Positions 35,090-43,046 of a stretch of 64,000 bases of DNA are shown here, piece after piece. The notes under the pieces were generated by a model. It did not search any database, was not told where the DNA came from, and saw only the letters and a list, made by a program, of their open reading frames with translations. Source of the stretch: JAWLBM01 sp041687675. Its GTDB lineage: Bacteria > Pseudomonadota > Alphaproteobacteria > Rhizobiales > Pleomorphomonadaceae. Position 1 is the first letter of the stretch; every line of letters starts with the position of its first letter. The DNA lies in assembly GCA_041687675.1 (NCBI GenBank), contig JAWLBM010000023.1:1-64000 (forward strand). Direction: 5' to 3'. The translations under genes were made by a program, and so were the position numbers.

Positions 35090-36808
35090 ATGACCCGGAA
35101 GATCGCCCGATTCCTTGCCGCCAGCCTGCTCGCCGGAGTGGCCCTGCCCGCCTTCGCGCAGACGACCGTTGCGCCGCCGGTCGCGGTCGAGGTGGCCCCG
35201 CTCGCCCCCGCCGCCGCGGCGCCGGCCGACCCCGGCGCGCCTTCGGCCGCCGCCCCGTCGTCGATCGCGGAGGCCCCGGGGGTCATCGTCGACCCCCTCG
35301 CCGACGCCATCGCCTCCGCGCTCACCGCCGCCGAGGGCACCGCCCGCGGCTTCGTCGAAAAGCGCCGCGCCGCGGCGGTGGACAGCTTTTACGACGAGCG
35401 TGCCTACCGCCCGGTGTGGGTGGACGAGGCCGGCCTCACCACCCGCGCCCGGGCGGCGATGGACCGCCTCGGCGAAGCGACCGCGGACGGGCTCGACCCG
35501 GCCGCCTTCGCGGTCCCGCCGGCGCCGCAGGGCTTCGACGCCCGCGACCTCGCCGCCTTCGACCTCGCGCTCTCCCACGCCGTGGTCGCGTTCGCCGAGG
35601 AGGCCTCGGGCGGGCGCCTGGTGCCGAATACGATCAATTCGAAGTTCATCACCCGCAAGCCGGAGCGGGCCGACCCCATCGCGGCGCTGAGGACCGTGTC
35701 CGGCGCCACGGACGCCGCCGCCGCGCTCGACGGCTTCAACCCGCCGCACGAGGGGTTCCGCCGCCTGAAGGAAAAGCTCGCTGAGGTGCGCGCGCGGCCG
35801 GACGAGCCGCCGCCGGCGCCGATCCCGGCCGGTCCGTCGCTGAAGCCGGGCATGGTGGACCCGCGCGTGCCGCTGCTCCGGACGCGGCTCGAGCTGCCCG
35901 AGCCGGCCGGCATGGGCGCCGAGGTCTACGACGAGGCGATGGTCGAGGCGGTGCGGGCGTTCCAGAAGGGCGCCGGCCTCCTCGACGACGGCATCGTCGG
36001 CCCGCGGACGCTCGCGGTGCTGAACGGCGCCGACCGCGACGAGGAGGGCCAGATCCTCGCCAACATGGAGATGTGGCGCTGGATGCCGCGCGAGCTCGGC
36101 ACAGAGCACGTCCTCGTCAACATCCCCGAGTTCATGGTCCGCGTCGTCCGCCACGGCGAGGAGGTGCACAAGGCGCGGGTGGTGGTCGGCACGCAGACCA
36201 ACCAGACCCCGGTGTTCTCCGACGAGATGGAGTATCTCGTCGTCAACCCCTACTGGCACGTGCCCGAATCGATCCGGATGAAGGAGATGCTGCCGGAGAT
36301 CCAGGCCGACCCGGGCGGCTTCTTCCGCCGCAACGGCTACGAGGCGGTGTGGAACGGCCAGGTGATCGACCCGACGCGCGTCCTGTGGGACGAGAACGCG
36401 ATCAAGTACGTCGGCATCCGCCAGCCGCCGAGCGAGGCCAATGCCCTCGGCCGGATCAAGTTCATGTTCCCGAACCAGCACGCCGTCTACCTGCACGACA
36501 CGCCGTCGCGCAAGCTGTTCCAGCGAGACTGGCGGGCCTACAGCCACGGCTGCGTGCGCGTCGACGACCCGATGGAGTTCGCCCGCGCGATCCTCGAGGA
36601 CGAGCGCGACATCGACGTCGACCGCCTCACGGCCCTGTTCGGCGGCCCGGAGACCCGGGTGGACCTCACCCAGCACATCAAGGTCCACATCGCCTACTTC
36701 ACCGCCTGGGTCGACGCCGACGGCGTCCTGCAGATGCGCGACGACCTCTACGGCCACGCCGCCAAGGTGAAGGCCGCGCTCGAGGACCTCGCAGCTGCGA
36801 CGAACTGA
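35090..36808 (+). CDS. L,D-transpeptidase (YcbB/LdtD-like)
   Basis: This periplasmic enzyme makes 3-3 crosslinks in peptidoglycan or attaches proteins to it. The 572 residues have a signal peptide (cleavage after LPAFA, about residue 23), a Pro/Ala linker, a scaffold domain, a peptidoglycan-binding domain (AVRAFQKGAGLLDDGIVG near 285) and a YkuD catalytic domain with YSHGCVRV, catalytic Cys near residue 488. ATG 35090 follows GGTGGGA. Followed by a DUF882 murein peptidase, so the pair probably remodels the wall. Confidence 0.92.
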   Translation: MTRKIARFLAASLLAGVALPAFAQTTVAPPVAVEVAPLAPAAAAPADPGAPSAAAPSSIAEAPGVIVDPLADAIASALTAAEGTARGFVEKRRAAAVDSFYDERAYRPVWVDEAGLTTRARAAMDRLGEATADGLDPAAFAVPPAPQGFDARDLAAFDLALSHAVVAFAEEASGGRLVPNTINSKFITRKPERADPIAALRTVSGATDAAAALDGFNPPHEGFRRLKEKLAEVRARPDEPPPAPIPAGPSLKPGMVDPRVPLLRTRLELPEPAGMGAEVYDEAMVEAVRAFQKGAGLLDDGIVGPRTLAVLNGADRDEEGQILANMEMWRWMPRELGTEHVLVNIPEFMVRVVRHGEEVHKARVVVGTQTNQTPVFSDEMEYLVVNPYWHVPESIRMKEMLPEIQADPGGFFRRNGYEAVWNGQVIDPTRVLWDENAIKYVGIRQPPSEANALGRIKFMFPNQHAVYLHDTPSRKLFQRDWRAYSHGCVRVDDPMEFARAILEDERDIDVDRLTALFGGPETRVDLTQHIKVHIAYFTAWVDADGVLQMRDDLYGHAAKVKAALEDLAAATN

Positions 36809-36932
36809 GGACGGGCGGCGGGGGGCGCGTGGCCACCCCGCCCCCCTTTCCTTCCCCGTTCCCTTTCCTCGCCCGAGTGGCAGTCCCTTCCCCCCTTCCC
36901 CACCCCCGGTCACGCCGGCGTGAATTCCGGGC

Positions 36933-36961
36933 TTGGCGGGCCGCGCTTGCGCGGCTATTGT
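36933..36961 (+). promoter_or_regulatory. Candidate promoter of the DUF882 gene
   Basis: TTGGCG (36933-36938), 17 bases, TATTGT (36956-36961), each 4/6 to consensus. The predicted transcript start near 36968 leaves a 16-base leader with GAGGG before ATG 36984, which supports that start. The rest of the 175-base gap is a C-rich pyrimidine tract without a gene. Confidence 0.4.
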
Positions 36962-36983
36962 TCCGCCACCCTCACGAGGGTTG

Positions 36984-38963
36984 ATGGCGGCACTACGAAC
37001 CGAGGCGTTTTCCACCAACGCGGACCGAGACGGTAAACCGTTGCTTAATGGTTGCCGGGGCAGGATGGCGTCAAGGCTGGAGACAACCCCTGGCACCGGG
37101 CGGCATGGCTTGAAACAGTACCCAGTGAAGGACGGCAAGGCCCCCCCGGCTCTCGCCCCTACCCCCGACGCACGTGCGAACCCCGCGGCGCCCCGGCCGG
37201 GCCTCGCCGGTTCCGTATCGTGCGCAGCGCTCTCCCGCTGGATGATCGGCGCCCTGGTCGCGACCGTCGCGGCCTTCTCGGCGATGACGATGGAGGCCAC
37301 GGCCGAGACGCGCACGCTCGACCTCTACAACACCCACACCAAGGAACGGCTGACGATCACGTTCAAGAAGAACGGGAAATACGTCGGCTCGGCGCTGCGC
37401 GAGCTCAACCAGTTCCTGCGCGACTGGCGGCGCAACGAGCCGACCGACATGGACCCGCGGCTGTTCGACACAGTGTGGGAGGTCTACTCCCGGTCCGGCT
37501 CGCGCCAGCCGATCCACGTGGTTTCCGCCTACCGCTCGCTCGCCACCAACAACATGCTGCGGTCCCGCTCAAGGGGCGTCGCCAAGCACAGCCAGCACAC
37601 GCTCGGCAAGGCGATGGACTTCTTCCTGCCGGACGTGAAGGTGTCGAAGCTGCGGGAGATCGGCGTCACCATGCAGCGGGGCGGCGTCGGCTTTTATCCG
37701 ACCGCGAACAACCCCTTCGTGCACATCGACGTCGGCAGCGTGCGCGCCTGGCCGCGGTTGAGCCGCCAGCAACTCGTCAAGCTGTTCCCGGACGGCAAGA
37801 CCGTCCACCTGCCCACCGACGGCAAGCCGCTCGCCGGCTACCAGGAGGCGCTGGCGGAGCTGAAGCGCAACGGGTCGGTGACCCGGCCGCTGGCCGTCGC
37901 CGAGGAAAACTCGGGCGGCACCCGCAAGAAGGGCCTTCTCGCCATGCTGTTCGGCGACGAGGAGGACGAGGGCGAGGAGCTCAGCGCCGCGCGGCCGGAG
38001 CAGTCGCTGACCGCCGGCGGGCCCGCCAAGGCCGTCGAGGCGCCCGCCCCCGCGCCGGCCGCGCCGCCGCCGGCTCCCGCGGCCCCGGCTCCGACCGTGG
38101 TCGCCGAGGCGCCGGTGCCGCCGAAGGCGCCGGAGCAGCAGGACGCCCCGGTCGCCTCGCTCGCCGAGGCCACCCTCCCGGCCGGGACGGCGGTCGCCGT
38201 CGCAGCCGCCCCGCCGCCGCCGGCGCCCCGCAAGCGGCCGGAGGTCCCCGCAGAGGAGATCGTGGTCGCCGCCGTCGATCCCTCGATCCGCCCGCGCCCG
38301 CGCCCGGATCTCGCCGTCGCCGAGGACGCGCCGGTGCAGGTCGCCTTCGCCGAGCCGGCGTCGCCGCCCGCCCTTGCCGAGACGGCGTCGCCACCCGCCC
38401 CGACGGCCCCGATGCCGGTCGCCGCGGCGATGCTGGCTCAGGCACCGGCGCCCGCGACCGACGAACCGGCCGACGCGCGGATGGCGCTCGCCGAGGTCGC
38501 CCGCGATCCCGCGTCCGGCCAGGACCTGCCCGCCCTCGGCTACGCCTCGCCGCTGCAGCCGCAGCCCGCGCTGGCGAGGGCGCCCGCCGCGATCCATGCC
38601 GCCCGCGCGGTCGCCGGCCCGAGCCGCGGCGTGACCCCGCCGGCGACGGCCCGGCCGCCCGAGGCCGCGGTGGCGGACGCCCGGAAGGCGGACCCGCTCG
38701 CCGTGCTGACCCCGGTGGCGCTCGCTGCCGACCTGCCGATCTACGACGGCGGCGCGACCGCCTGGGGCGGCGACTTCGCCAGGCTCGCCCATCCGGACCA
38801 GCTCGACGGGGAGGTGCTGTTCACCTCGCCGCGGGTGGTCGTGAAGGCCGCGTTCGACCGCCGGCCCTACGGCCCGATGTCCGCACAGACTTTCTCCGGC
38901 GTCGCGCTGACGCGACTGCCCCTCGCGGTATTCAGGTCCGCGCAGGACTTTGCGATGCGCTGA
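36984..38963 (+). CDS. DUF882 / M15-type murein peptidase with long Pro-Ala tail
   Basis: The product has 659 residues. One membrane segment (about residues 86-104, IGALVATVAAF) anchors or exports it. The DUF882 domain (about 110-280) carries the zinc and catalytic pattern of M15-like peptidases: SAYRS, then KHSQHTLGKAMDF, then FVHIDVG. After residue 300 the chain is about 350 residues of Pro/Ala/Val-rich low complexity with a short ordered end (ADLPIYDGGATAWGG). The start is uncertain: ATG 37065 is also possible. Follows the L,D-transpeptidase, so a role in peptidoglycan trimming is inferred. Confidence 0.8.
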   Translation: MAALRTEAFSTNADRDGKPLLNGCRGRMASRLETTPGTGRHGLKQYPVKDGKAPPALAPTPDARANPAAPRPGLAGSVSCAALSRWMIGALVATVAAFSAMTMEATAETRTLDLYNTHTKERLTITFKKNGKYVGSALRELNQFLRDWRRNEPTDMDPRLFDTVWEVYSRSGSRQPIHVVSAYRSLATNNMLRSRSRGVAKHSQHTLGKAMDFFLPDVKVSKLREIGVTMQRGGVGFYPTANNPFVHIDVGSVRAWPRLSRQQLVKLFPDGKTVHLPTDGKPLAGYQEALAELKRNGSVTRPLAVAEENSGGTRKKGLLAMLFGDEEDEGEELSAARPEQSLTAGGPAKAVEAPAPAPAAPPPAPAAPAPTVVAEAPVPPKAPEQQDAPVASLAEATLPAGTAVAVAAAPPPPAPRKRPEVPAEEIVVAAVDPSIRPRPRPDLAVAEDAPVQVAFAEPASPPALAETASPPAPTAPMPVAAAMLAQAPAPATDEPADARMALAEVARDPASGQDLPALGYASPLQPQPALARAPAAIHAARAVAGPSRGVTPPATARPPEAAVADARKADPLAVLTPVALAADLPIYDGGATAWGGDFARLAHPDQLDGEVLFTSPRVVVKAAFDRRPYGPMSAQTFSGVALTRLPLAVFRSAQDFAMR

Positions 38964-39092
38964 CGGCGCGGCGGCGATGCCGCCCGTTCGCCGTCGGCAT
39001 TCCGCCGTTCCCCTCCTGCCTGGAGCGGCCACCCGACCCCGCGGGCCCGGTCCCGAGGACCGCCCCGCCGGGTCCACATACCGAGGACGACC

Positions 39093-39902
39093 ATGAGCAC
39101 CACCCGATCCGATTCGCCGGCCGCGACCTGGCGCGGCCTCTCCATTCCCGACGTCGCCGGCCAGGTGGTGCTGGTGACCGGGGGATCCGGCGGCATCGGC
39201 CGGGCGGTCGCCCTCGGCTTCGCCGCGGTCGGCGCGAAGGTGATCGTGCAGTACTTCAAGGGCGAGGCGGCCGCCCGCTCCCTCGCCGACGAGATCCGTG
39301 CCGCGGGCGGCGAGGCCACGCTGGTGCAGTTCGAGGCGGCGGACCCGGAGGCGGTGTCCGCGGGCGTCGCCGAGGCGATCAAGGTGCACGGCCGGCTCGA
39401 CGGCCTCGTCAACAACGCCGGCAGCATGCTCGGCCGGGCCCCCTACGCCAGCGCCAGCCTCGAGCACTACGACTACGTGACCGCAGTCAACGGCCGCTCG
39501 GTGTTCGTCGCCACCCAGGCGGCGCTGCCGGCGCTGAAGGCGTCCAAGGGCTGGATCACCAACACCACCTCGATCGCCGCCCGCAACGGCGGCAGCGTCG
39601 GCGCGGGCATCTACGGCTCGGCCAAGGCGCTGGTGGCCACCATGACCCGCGGCATGGCCAAGGAGTTCGCCCCCTTCGGCATCCGCGTCAACGCGGTGGC
39701 GCCGGGCGTGATCCTCACCGCCTTCCACGAGCGCGACTCGACCAAGGAGCAGCTCGAGGCCGCCCTCGCCGGCATCCCGGCCGGCCGGCTCGGCGTGCCC
39801 GACGACTGCGTCGGCGCCTACCTGTTCCTCGCCTCGCCGATGCTGTCCGGCTACGTCACCGGCCAGTCGATCGAGGTGAACGGCGGCCAGCTGATGCCCT
39901 GA
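39093..39902 (+). CDS. Short-chain dehydrogenase/reductase
   Basis: This is an NAD(P)-dependent oxidoreductase of 269 residues, cytoplasmic. The classical SDR pattern is present: LVTGGSGGIGRAVALG (cofactor loop), VNNAGS, active-site Ser in TTSIA, then Tyr and Lys in IYGSAKA, and the C-terminal SIEVNGGQ. Substrate is unknown and neither neighbour suggests one. A 309-base AT-rich gap (39903-40211) follows. Confidence 0.9.
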   Translation: MSTTRSDSPAATWRGLSIPDVAGQVVLVTGGSGGIGRAVALGFAAVGAKVIVQYFKGEAAARSLADEIRAAGGEATLVQFEAADPEAVSAGVAEAIKVHGRLDGLVNNAGSMLGRAPYASASLEHYDYVTAVNGRSVFVATQAALPALKASKGWITNTTSIAARNGGSVGAGIYGSAKALVATMTRGMAKEFAPFGIRVNAVAPGVILTAFHERDSTKEQLEAALAGIPAGRLGVPDDCVGAYLFLASPMLSGYVTGQSIEVNGGQLMP

Positions 39903-40211
39903 CGGGGAGAAGGCCGGGCGGCGGCATCCCCCGCCCGGCCGCGCTCTTGCAAGAACGCCGATATCGCCCGTCGATCCGCCCCTCATCGACCTCTGTCACC
40001 GAATTCCGACGACGCTTCCAAGCAGTTGGCGGACGGCGCGAGCATCACGCGAGGTCTTGGCGTCTGCTCGCCATGGTCGCATGCCCCTGCGGCGTTAACC
40101 ATGTTCGACGAAACCAGAGCGCCACTTAACATCGTGCATTTTAATACATTCAGTTTGCTGCGATTAACTTTGTCTTAACCACGGCCCCTCAGCGGCGGGA
40201 GGTGGAGGCAA
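39903..40211 (+). other. Gene-free regulatory gap with CtrA-like sites
   Basis: No gene was seen in these 309 bases. The right half is unusually AT-rich for this genome and contains TTAACCAT at 40095-40102, a lone TTAAC at 40126, and the full CtrA box at 40164-40178. These point to a cell-cycle-controlled promoter for the cytochrome gene at 40212. Confidence 0.5.
40164..40178 (+). promoter_or_regulatory. CtrA box (TTAA-N7-TTAA)
   Basis: TTAA (40164-40167) and TTAA (40175-40178) at the exact 7-base spacing, followed by CC, 34 bases before the cytochrome b fusion gene. At that distance CtrA bound here would overlap or flank the -10/-35 region, which can mean activation or repression depending on the transcript start. 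Confidence 0.65.
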
Positions 40212-41978
40212 ATGATCGACGCGAAGCAGCAGGCGGAGCCGAAGGGCATCGCCGAGCGGGGCGCGAATCCCGTGTGGCCGGCCCCCGGGGAGCAGGCGAA
40301 GCCGCCGAAACCACCGGCGCCGCGCAGCGACATCGGCACGATCGTCCTGCACTGGACGCTCACCGTCTCGATCCTGGTGAGCCTCGCCACCGGGCTCAGG
40401 CTCTCGGCGGACGCTCCGGACTCCTGGTTCGCCGCGGCGCTGAGCCCGATCCTGCCGCAGGGCGAGATCTGGACTCCCCACTTCATCTCCGCGCTGGTCG
40501 CGCTCGGCTGCATGGTCGCCTACACGGTCTACATGGGCGCCGGCCAGCTTCTGCGGCGGACCTCGCTGCGCAAGGCCGTGGTGCTGACGCTGCCGGCCGC
40601 GCCGAAGCTGCGCTGGGGCGCCGTCAACGTGCTCCTCCACTGGGTGCTGTTCGCCTCGGTGATCGTGCTGTCCGCCACCGGCGTCCTGCTCTACCTCGGC
40701 CATGGCGGCTGGGTGGTGACGGTCCACTATCTCTTCGCGCTGCTGGTGATCGCCTACATCGCCGCGCATCTCGTCGGCCACTTCATGTTCGGCGGCGTCC
40801 GCCAGTGGCTGAGGCTGTTCCGGCCGCAGCGGCTGAAGACCCGGCCCGGCGCGGTGAAGCGGCCGCTCGCCATCGCCTCCGTCGCGGGCGCGGTGGTGAT
40901 CGCCGGCTTCTACGGCCTCGACACCGGCACCACCGACGAACTCGTGATGGAGCGCACCGCCCGCCCGCCGACAATCGACGGGCACCTGGACGACCCGGTC
41001 TGGCGCGACGCCCGGCCGGTCACGGTGCGCACCCACCAGGGCGTCAACCTCGGCGGGACGGGCGAATCCACCGTGGAGATCCGCGCCGCCTACGACCGCG
41101 ACCGCGCCTACTTCGCCTTCCGCTGGGAGGATCCGAGCCGCTCGCTGAAGCGCCACGCGCTGATCAAGCGCTCGGACGGCTGGCACCTCCTCCACGACGG
41201 CGGCGGCTTCATCGCGGACGAGAATGCATTCTACGAGGACAAGTTCGCCATCACCTTCTCGCGGGCGGGCGGCTGGGGATCGGGAGACTCCACCCACATG
41301 GGGCCGCGCCCGCTGCCGGGGAAGCCGGGCGCCATCAACAACCGCGGCCTGCACTACACCCGCGACGGCAGCGTCATGGACCTGTGGCAATGGAAGGCCG
41401 CGCGCGGCGGCATGCTGGGCGTCGTGGACGACATGTGGTTCGGGCCGCCGCTGGAGGCGAACGAGGCGCAACGCGCCGGCAAGGCCCGCTACAGCGCCGG
41501 CTACGAAGCGGACTCCGGGTCCAAGTTCTACGTCTACAACTACGGCGCCGCGCCGCCGGGCGGGGTGGGCCCCGTCGAGGTGAAGCGCCTGCCGAAGGAC
41601 TGGCAGCGGACCGTCGCCAAGCTCGGGCGGGTCAGCCTGGAGCCCGGCGTCGACGACGACCCCGGCTCGCAGTGGTGGATGTTCGAGCACGAAACCGTTC
41701 CCTACGACCCCGAGGTCGATGCCGGCATCCCGGTCGGCACCGTCATCCCCGCCGTGCTGATCGAAGGCGAGTATGCCGGCAGCCGCGCCGACGTTGCCGG
41801 CGCCGCCACCTGGGCGGACGGCCACTGGACGCTGGAGGTCACCCGCGCGATCGACACCGGCGACGCCGACAAGGACCTGGTGCTGACCGACGGCCTCTAC
41901 CTCTGGGTCGCCGTCTTCGACCGCAACCAGACCCGCCACACCCGGCATGTCCGGCCCGTCATCCTGAGGATGCGGTAA
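40212..41978 (+). CDS. Cytochrome b fused to ethylbenzene-dehydrogenase-type haem domain
   Basis: This membrane protein has 588 residues. Residues about 40-215 hold four helices with paired histidines (VLHWTL, TPHFISAL, LLHWVLF, VHYLFAL, HLVGHF), a di-haem cytochrome b561-type electron carrier. After one more membrane segment (about 222-238) the remaining 350 residues form a domain like the gamma subunit of ethylbenzene dehydrogenase (DGHLDDPVWRDARPV; AYFAFRWEDPSRS), a haem-b binding beta-sandwich, presumably periplasmic. ATG 40212 has GGGAGGTGGAGG upstream. The reductase gene follows after 44 bases. The electron donor and acceptor are inferred. Confidence 0.8.
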   Translation: MIDAKQQAEPKGIAERGANPVWPAPGEQAKPPKPPAPRSDIGTIVLHWTLTVSILVSLATGLRLSADAPDSWFAAALSPILPQGEIWTPHFISALVALGCMVAYTVYMGAGQLLRRTSLRKAVVLTLPAAPKLRWGAVNVLLHWVLFASVIVLSATGVLLYLGHGGWVVTVHYLFALLVIAYIAAHLVGHFMFGGVRQWLRLFRPQRLKTRPGAVKRPLAIASVAGAVVIAGFYGLDTGTTDELVMERTARPPTIDGHLDDPVWRDARPVTVRTHQGVNLGGTGESTVEIRAAYDRDRAYFAFRWEDPSRSLKRHALIKRSDGWHLLHDGGGFIADENAFYEDKFAITFSRAGGWGSGDSTHMGPRPLPGKPGAINNRGLHYTRDGSVMDLWQWKAARGGMLGVVDDMWFGPPLEANEAQRAGKARYSAGYEADSGSKFYVYNYGAAPPGGVGPVEVKRLPKDWQRTVAKLGRVSLEPGVDDDPGSQWWMFEHETVPYDPEVDAGIPVGTVIPAVLIEGEYAGSRADVAGAATWADGHWTLEVTRAIDTGDADKDLVLTDGLYLWVAVFDRNQTRHTRHVRPVILRMR

Positions 41979-42022
41979 CCGGCGCCACCCGAACAGTACC
42001 TGCGTAACGGAAGGCGAACCCC

Positions 42023-43042
42023 ATGACGGCGACAGTGACGCTTCTCGTCAACGGCAAGGCCGTGAAGGCCCGCCGCGGCGACACCCTGCTCGACGCGGCG
42101 CTGTCCGGCCGCGTGGTGCTGCCGCACGACTGCTGCTCCGGCCAGTGCGAGACCTGCCGGGTCCGCGTCGTGGCCGGCGCGGTGGACGACCAGGGCACCT
42201 CCGAGCGCGACACCGTGCTCGGCTGCCTGGCCACGGTCGAGGGCGACGCGGTGATCGAGTTCGACCCGGTGCCGGTGGCGCGCAACACCCGGGCCGAGGT
42301 GGAGACGATCCGCTCCATCGGCCCGGACCTGCTCGAGGTCCGCCTGCGCACCCGCCGGCCGGTGCCCTGGCTTCCGGGCCAGTATGTCCGGCTCGCCTTC
42401 AAGGGCCTGCCGCCGCGCGACTACAGCCCCACCTTCCCGCTCGACCTCGCGATCGAGGAGGGACAGATGGTGTTCCACATCCGCCGCTACCCGGGCGGCG
42501 TCGTCTCCGAGGCGCTCGCCCGCGACATCGCGCCCGGCCACAGGGTGACCGTCCGCGGCCCCTTCGGCAACGCCTTCCTGCGGCGGCAGCCGGAGAACCT
42601 GGTGCTGGTCTCGACCGGCACCGGCTTCGCGCCGATCTGGGCGATCGCCGCCGCCGCGGTGATGGGCCAGCCCGGCCGGGGGGTCTGCGTGATCGCGGGC
42701 GCCCGCGACCGCTCGAACCTCTACATGACCCAGGCGATCCGGTGGCTGAGGGCCCGCGGCGTCCCGACCGTGCTCACCGCGGCGGACGGCGACGGGGTGC
42801 TGGTGCGCCAGCGGCGGCCGGCGGAACTCCTGACCTTCGTCACGCCGCGCGACGTGGTCTACGCCGCCGGCGCGCCGAGCCAGGTGGAGACCGCCCGCCG
42901 CATGGCGCTCGCGCGCGGGGCCGAGTTCCACGCCGACCCGTTCTACGCGGCCGAGACCAAGCCTCCGGTGATGGAGCGGATCATCACGCCGATCCGCCGG
43001 GCGATGCACGCCGGGGTGCTGGTGCCGGAGATGCGGATCTGA
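42023..43042 (+). CDS. 2Fe-2S ferredoxin / FAD / NAD(P)H reductase
   Basis: This is a three-domain flavoprotein of 339 residues. A plant-type ferredoxin domain has ligands Cys 37, 42, 45 and 68 (DCCSGQCETC and VLGCLA), then an FAD domain (PGQYVRLAF, RDYSPTFP) and an NAD(P)H domain (STGTGFAPIWA; YAAGAPSQV). It is like the reductases of ring-hydroxylating or phenol-type oxygenases, but no oxygenase is nearby. It sits 44 bases after the cytochrome b fusion gene, so it most likely feeds it electrons from the cytoplasm. Ends 4 bases from the convergent GGDEF gene. Confidence 0.88.
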   Translation: MTATVTLLVNGKAVKARRGDTLLDAALSGRVVLPHDCCSGQCETCRVRVVAGAVDDQGTSERDTVLGCLATVEGDAVIEFDPVPVARNTRAEVETIRSIGPDLLEVRLRTRRPVPWLPGQYVRLAFKGLPPRDYSPTFPLDLAIEEGQMVFHIRRYPGGVVSEALARDIAPGHRVTVRGPFGNAFLRRQPENLVLVSTGTGFAPIWAIAAAAVMGQPGRGVCVIAGARDRSNLYMTQAIRWLRARGVPTVLTAADGDGVLVRQRRPAELLTFVTPRDVVYAAGAPSQVETARRMALARGAEFHADPFYAAETKPPVMERIITPIRRAMHAGVLVPEMRI

Positions 43043-43046
43043 GCGA

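Noticed and set aside
37052..40129. Plus-strand open frame of 1025 codons over the DUF882 and SDR genes
   Set aside because: Arg/Pro/Gly-rich shifted reading of two well-supported genes and it spans their intergenic gap.
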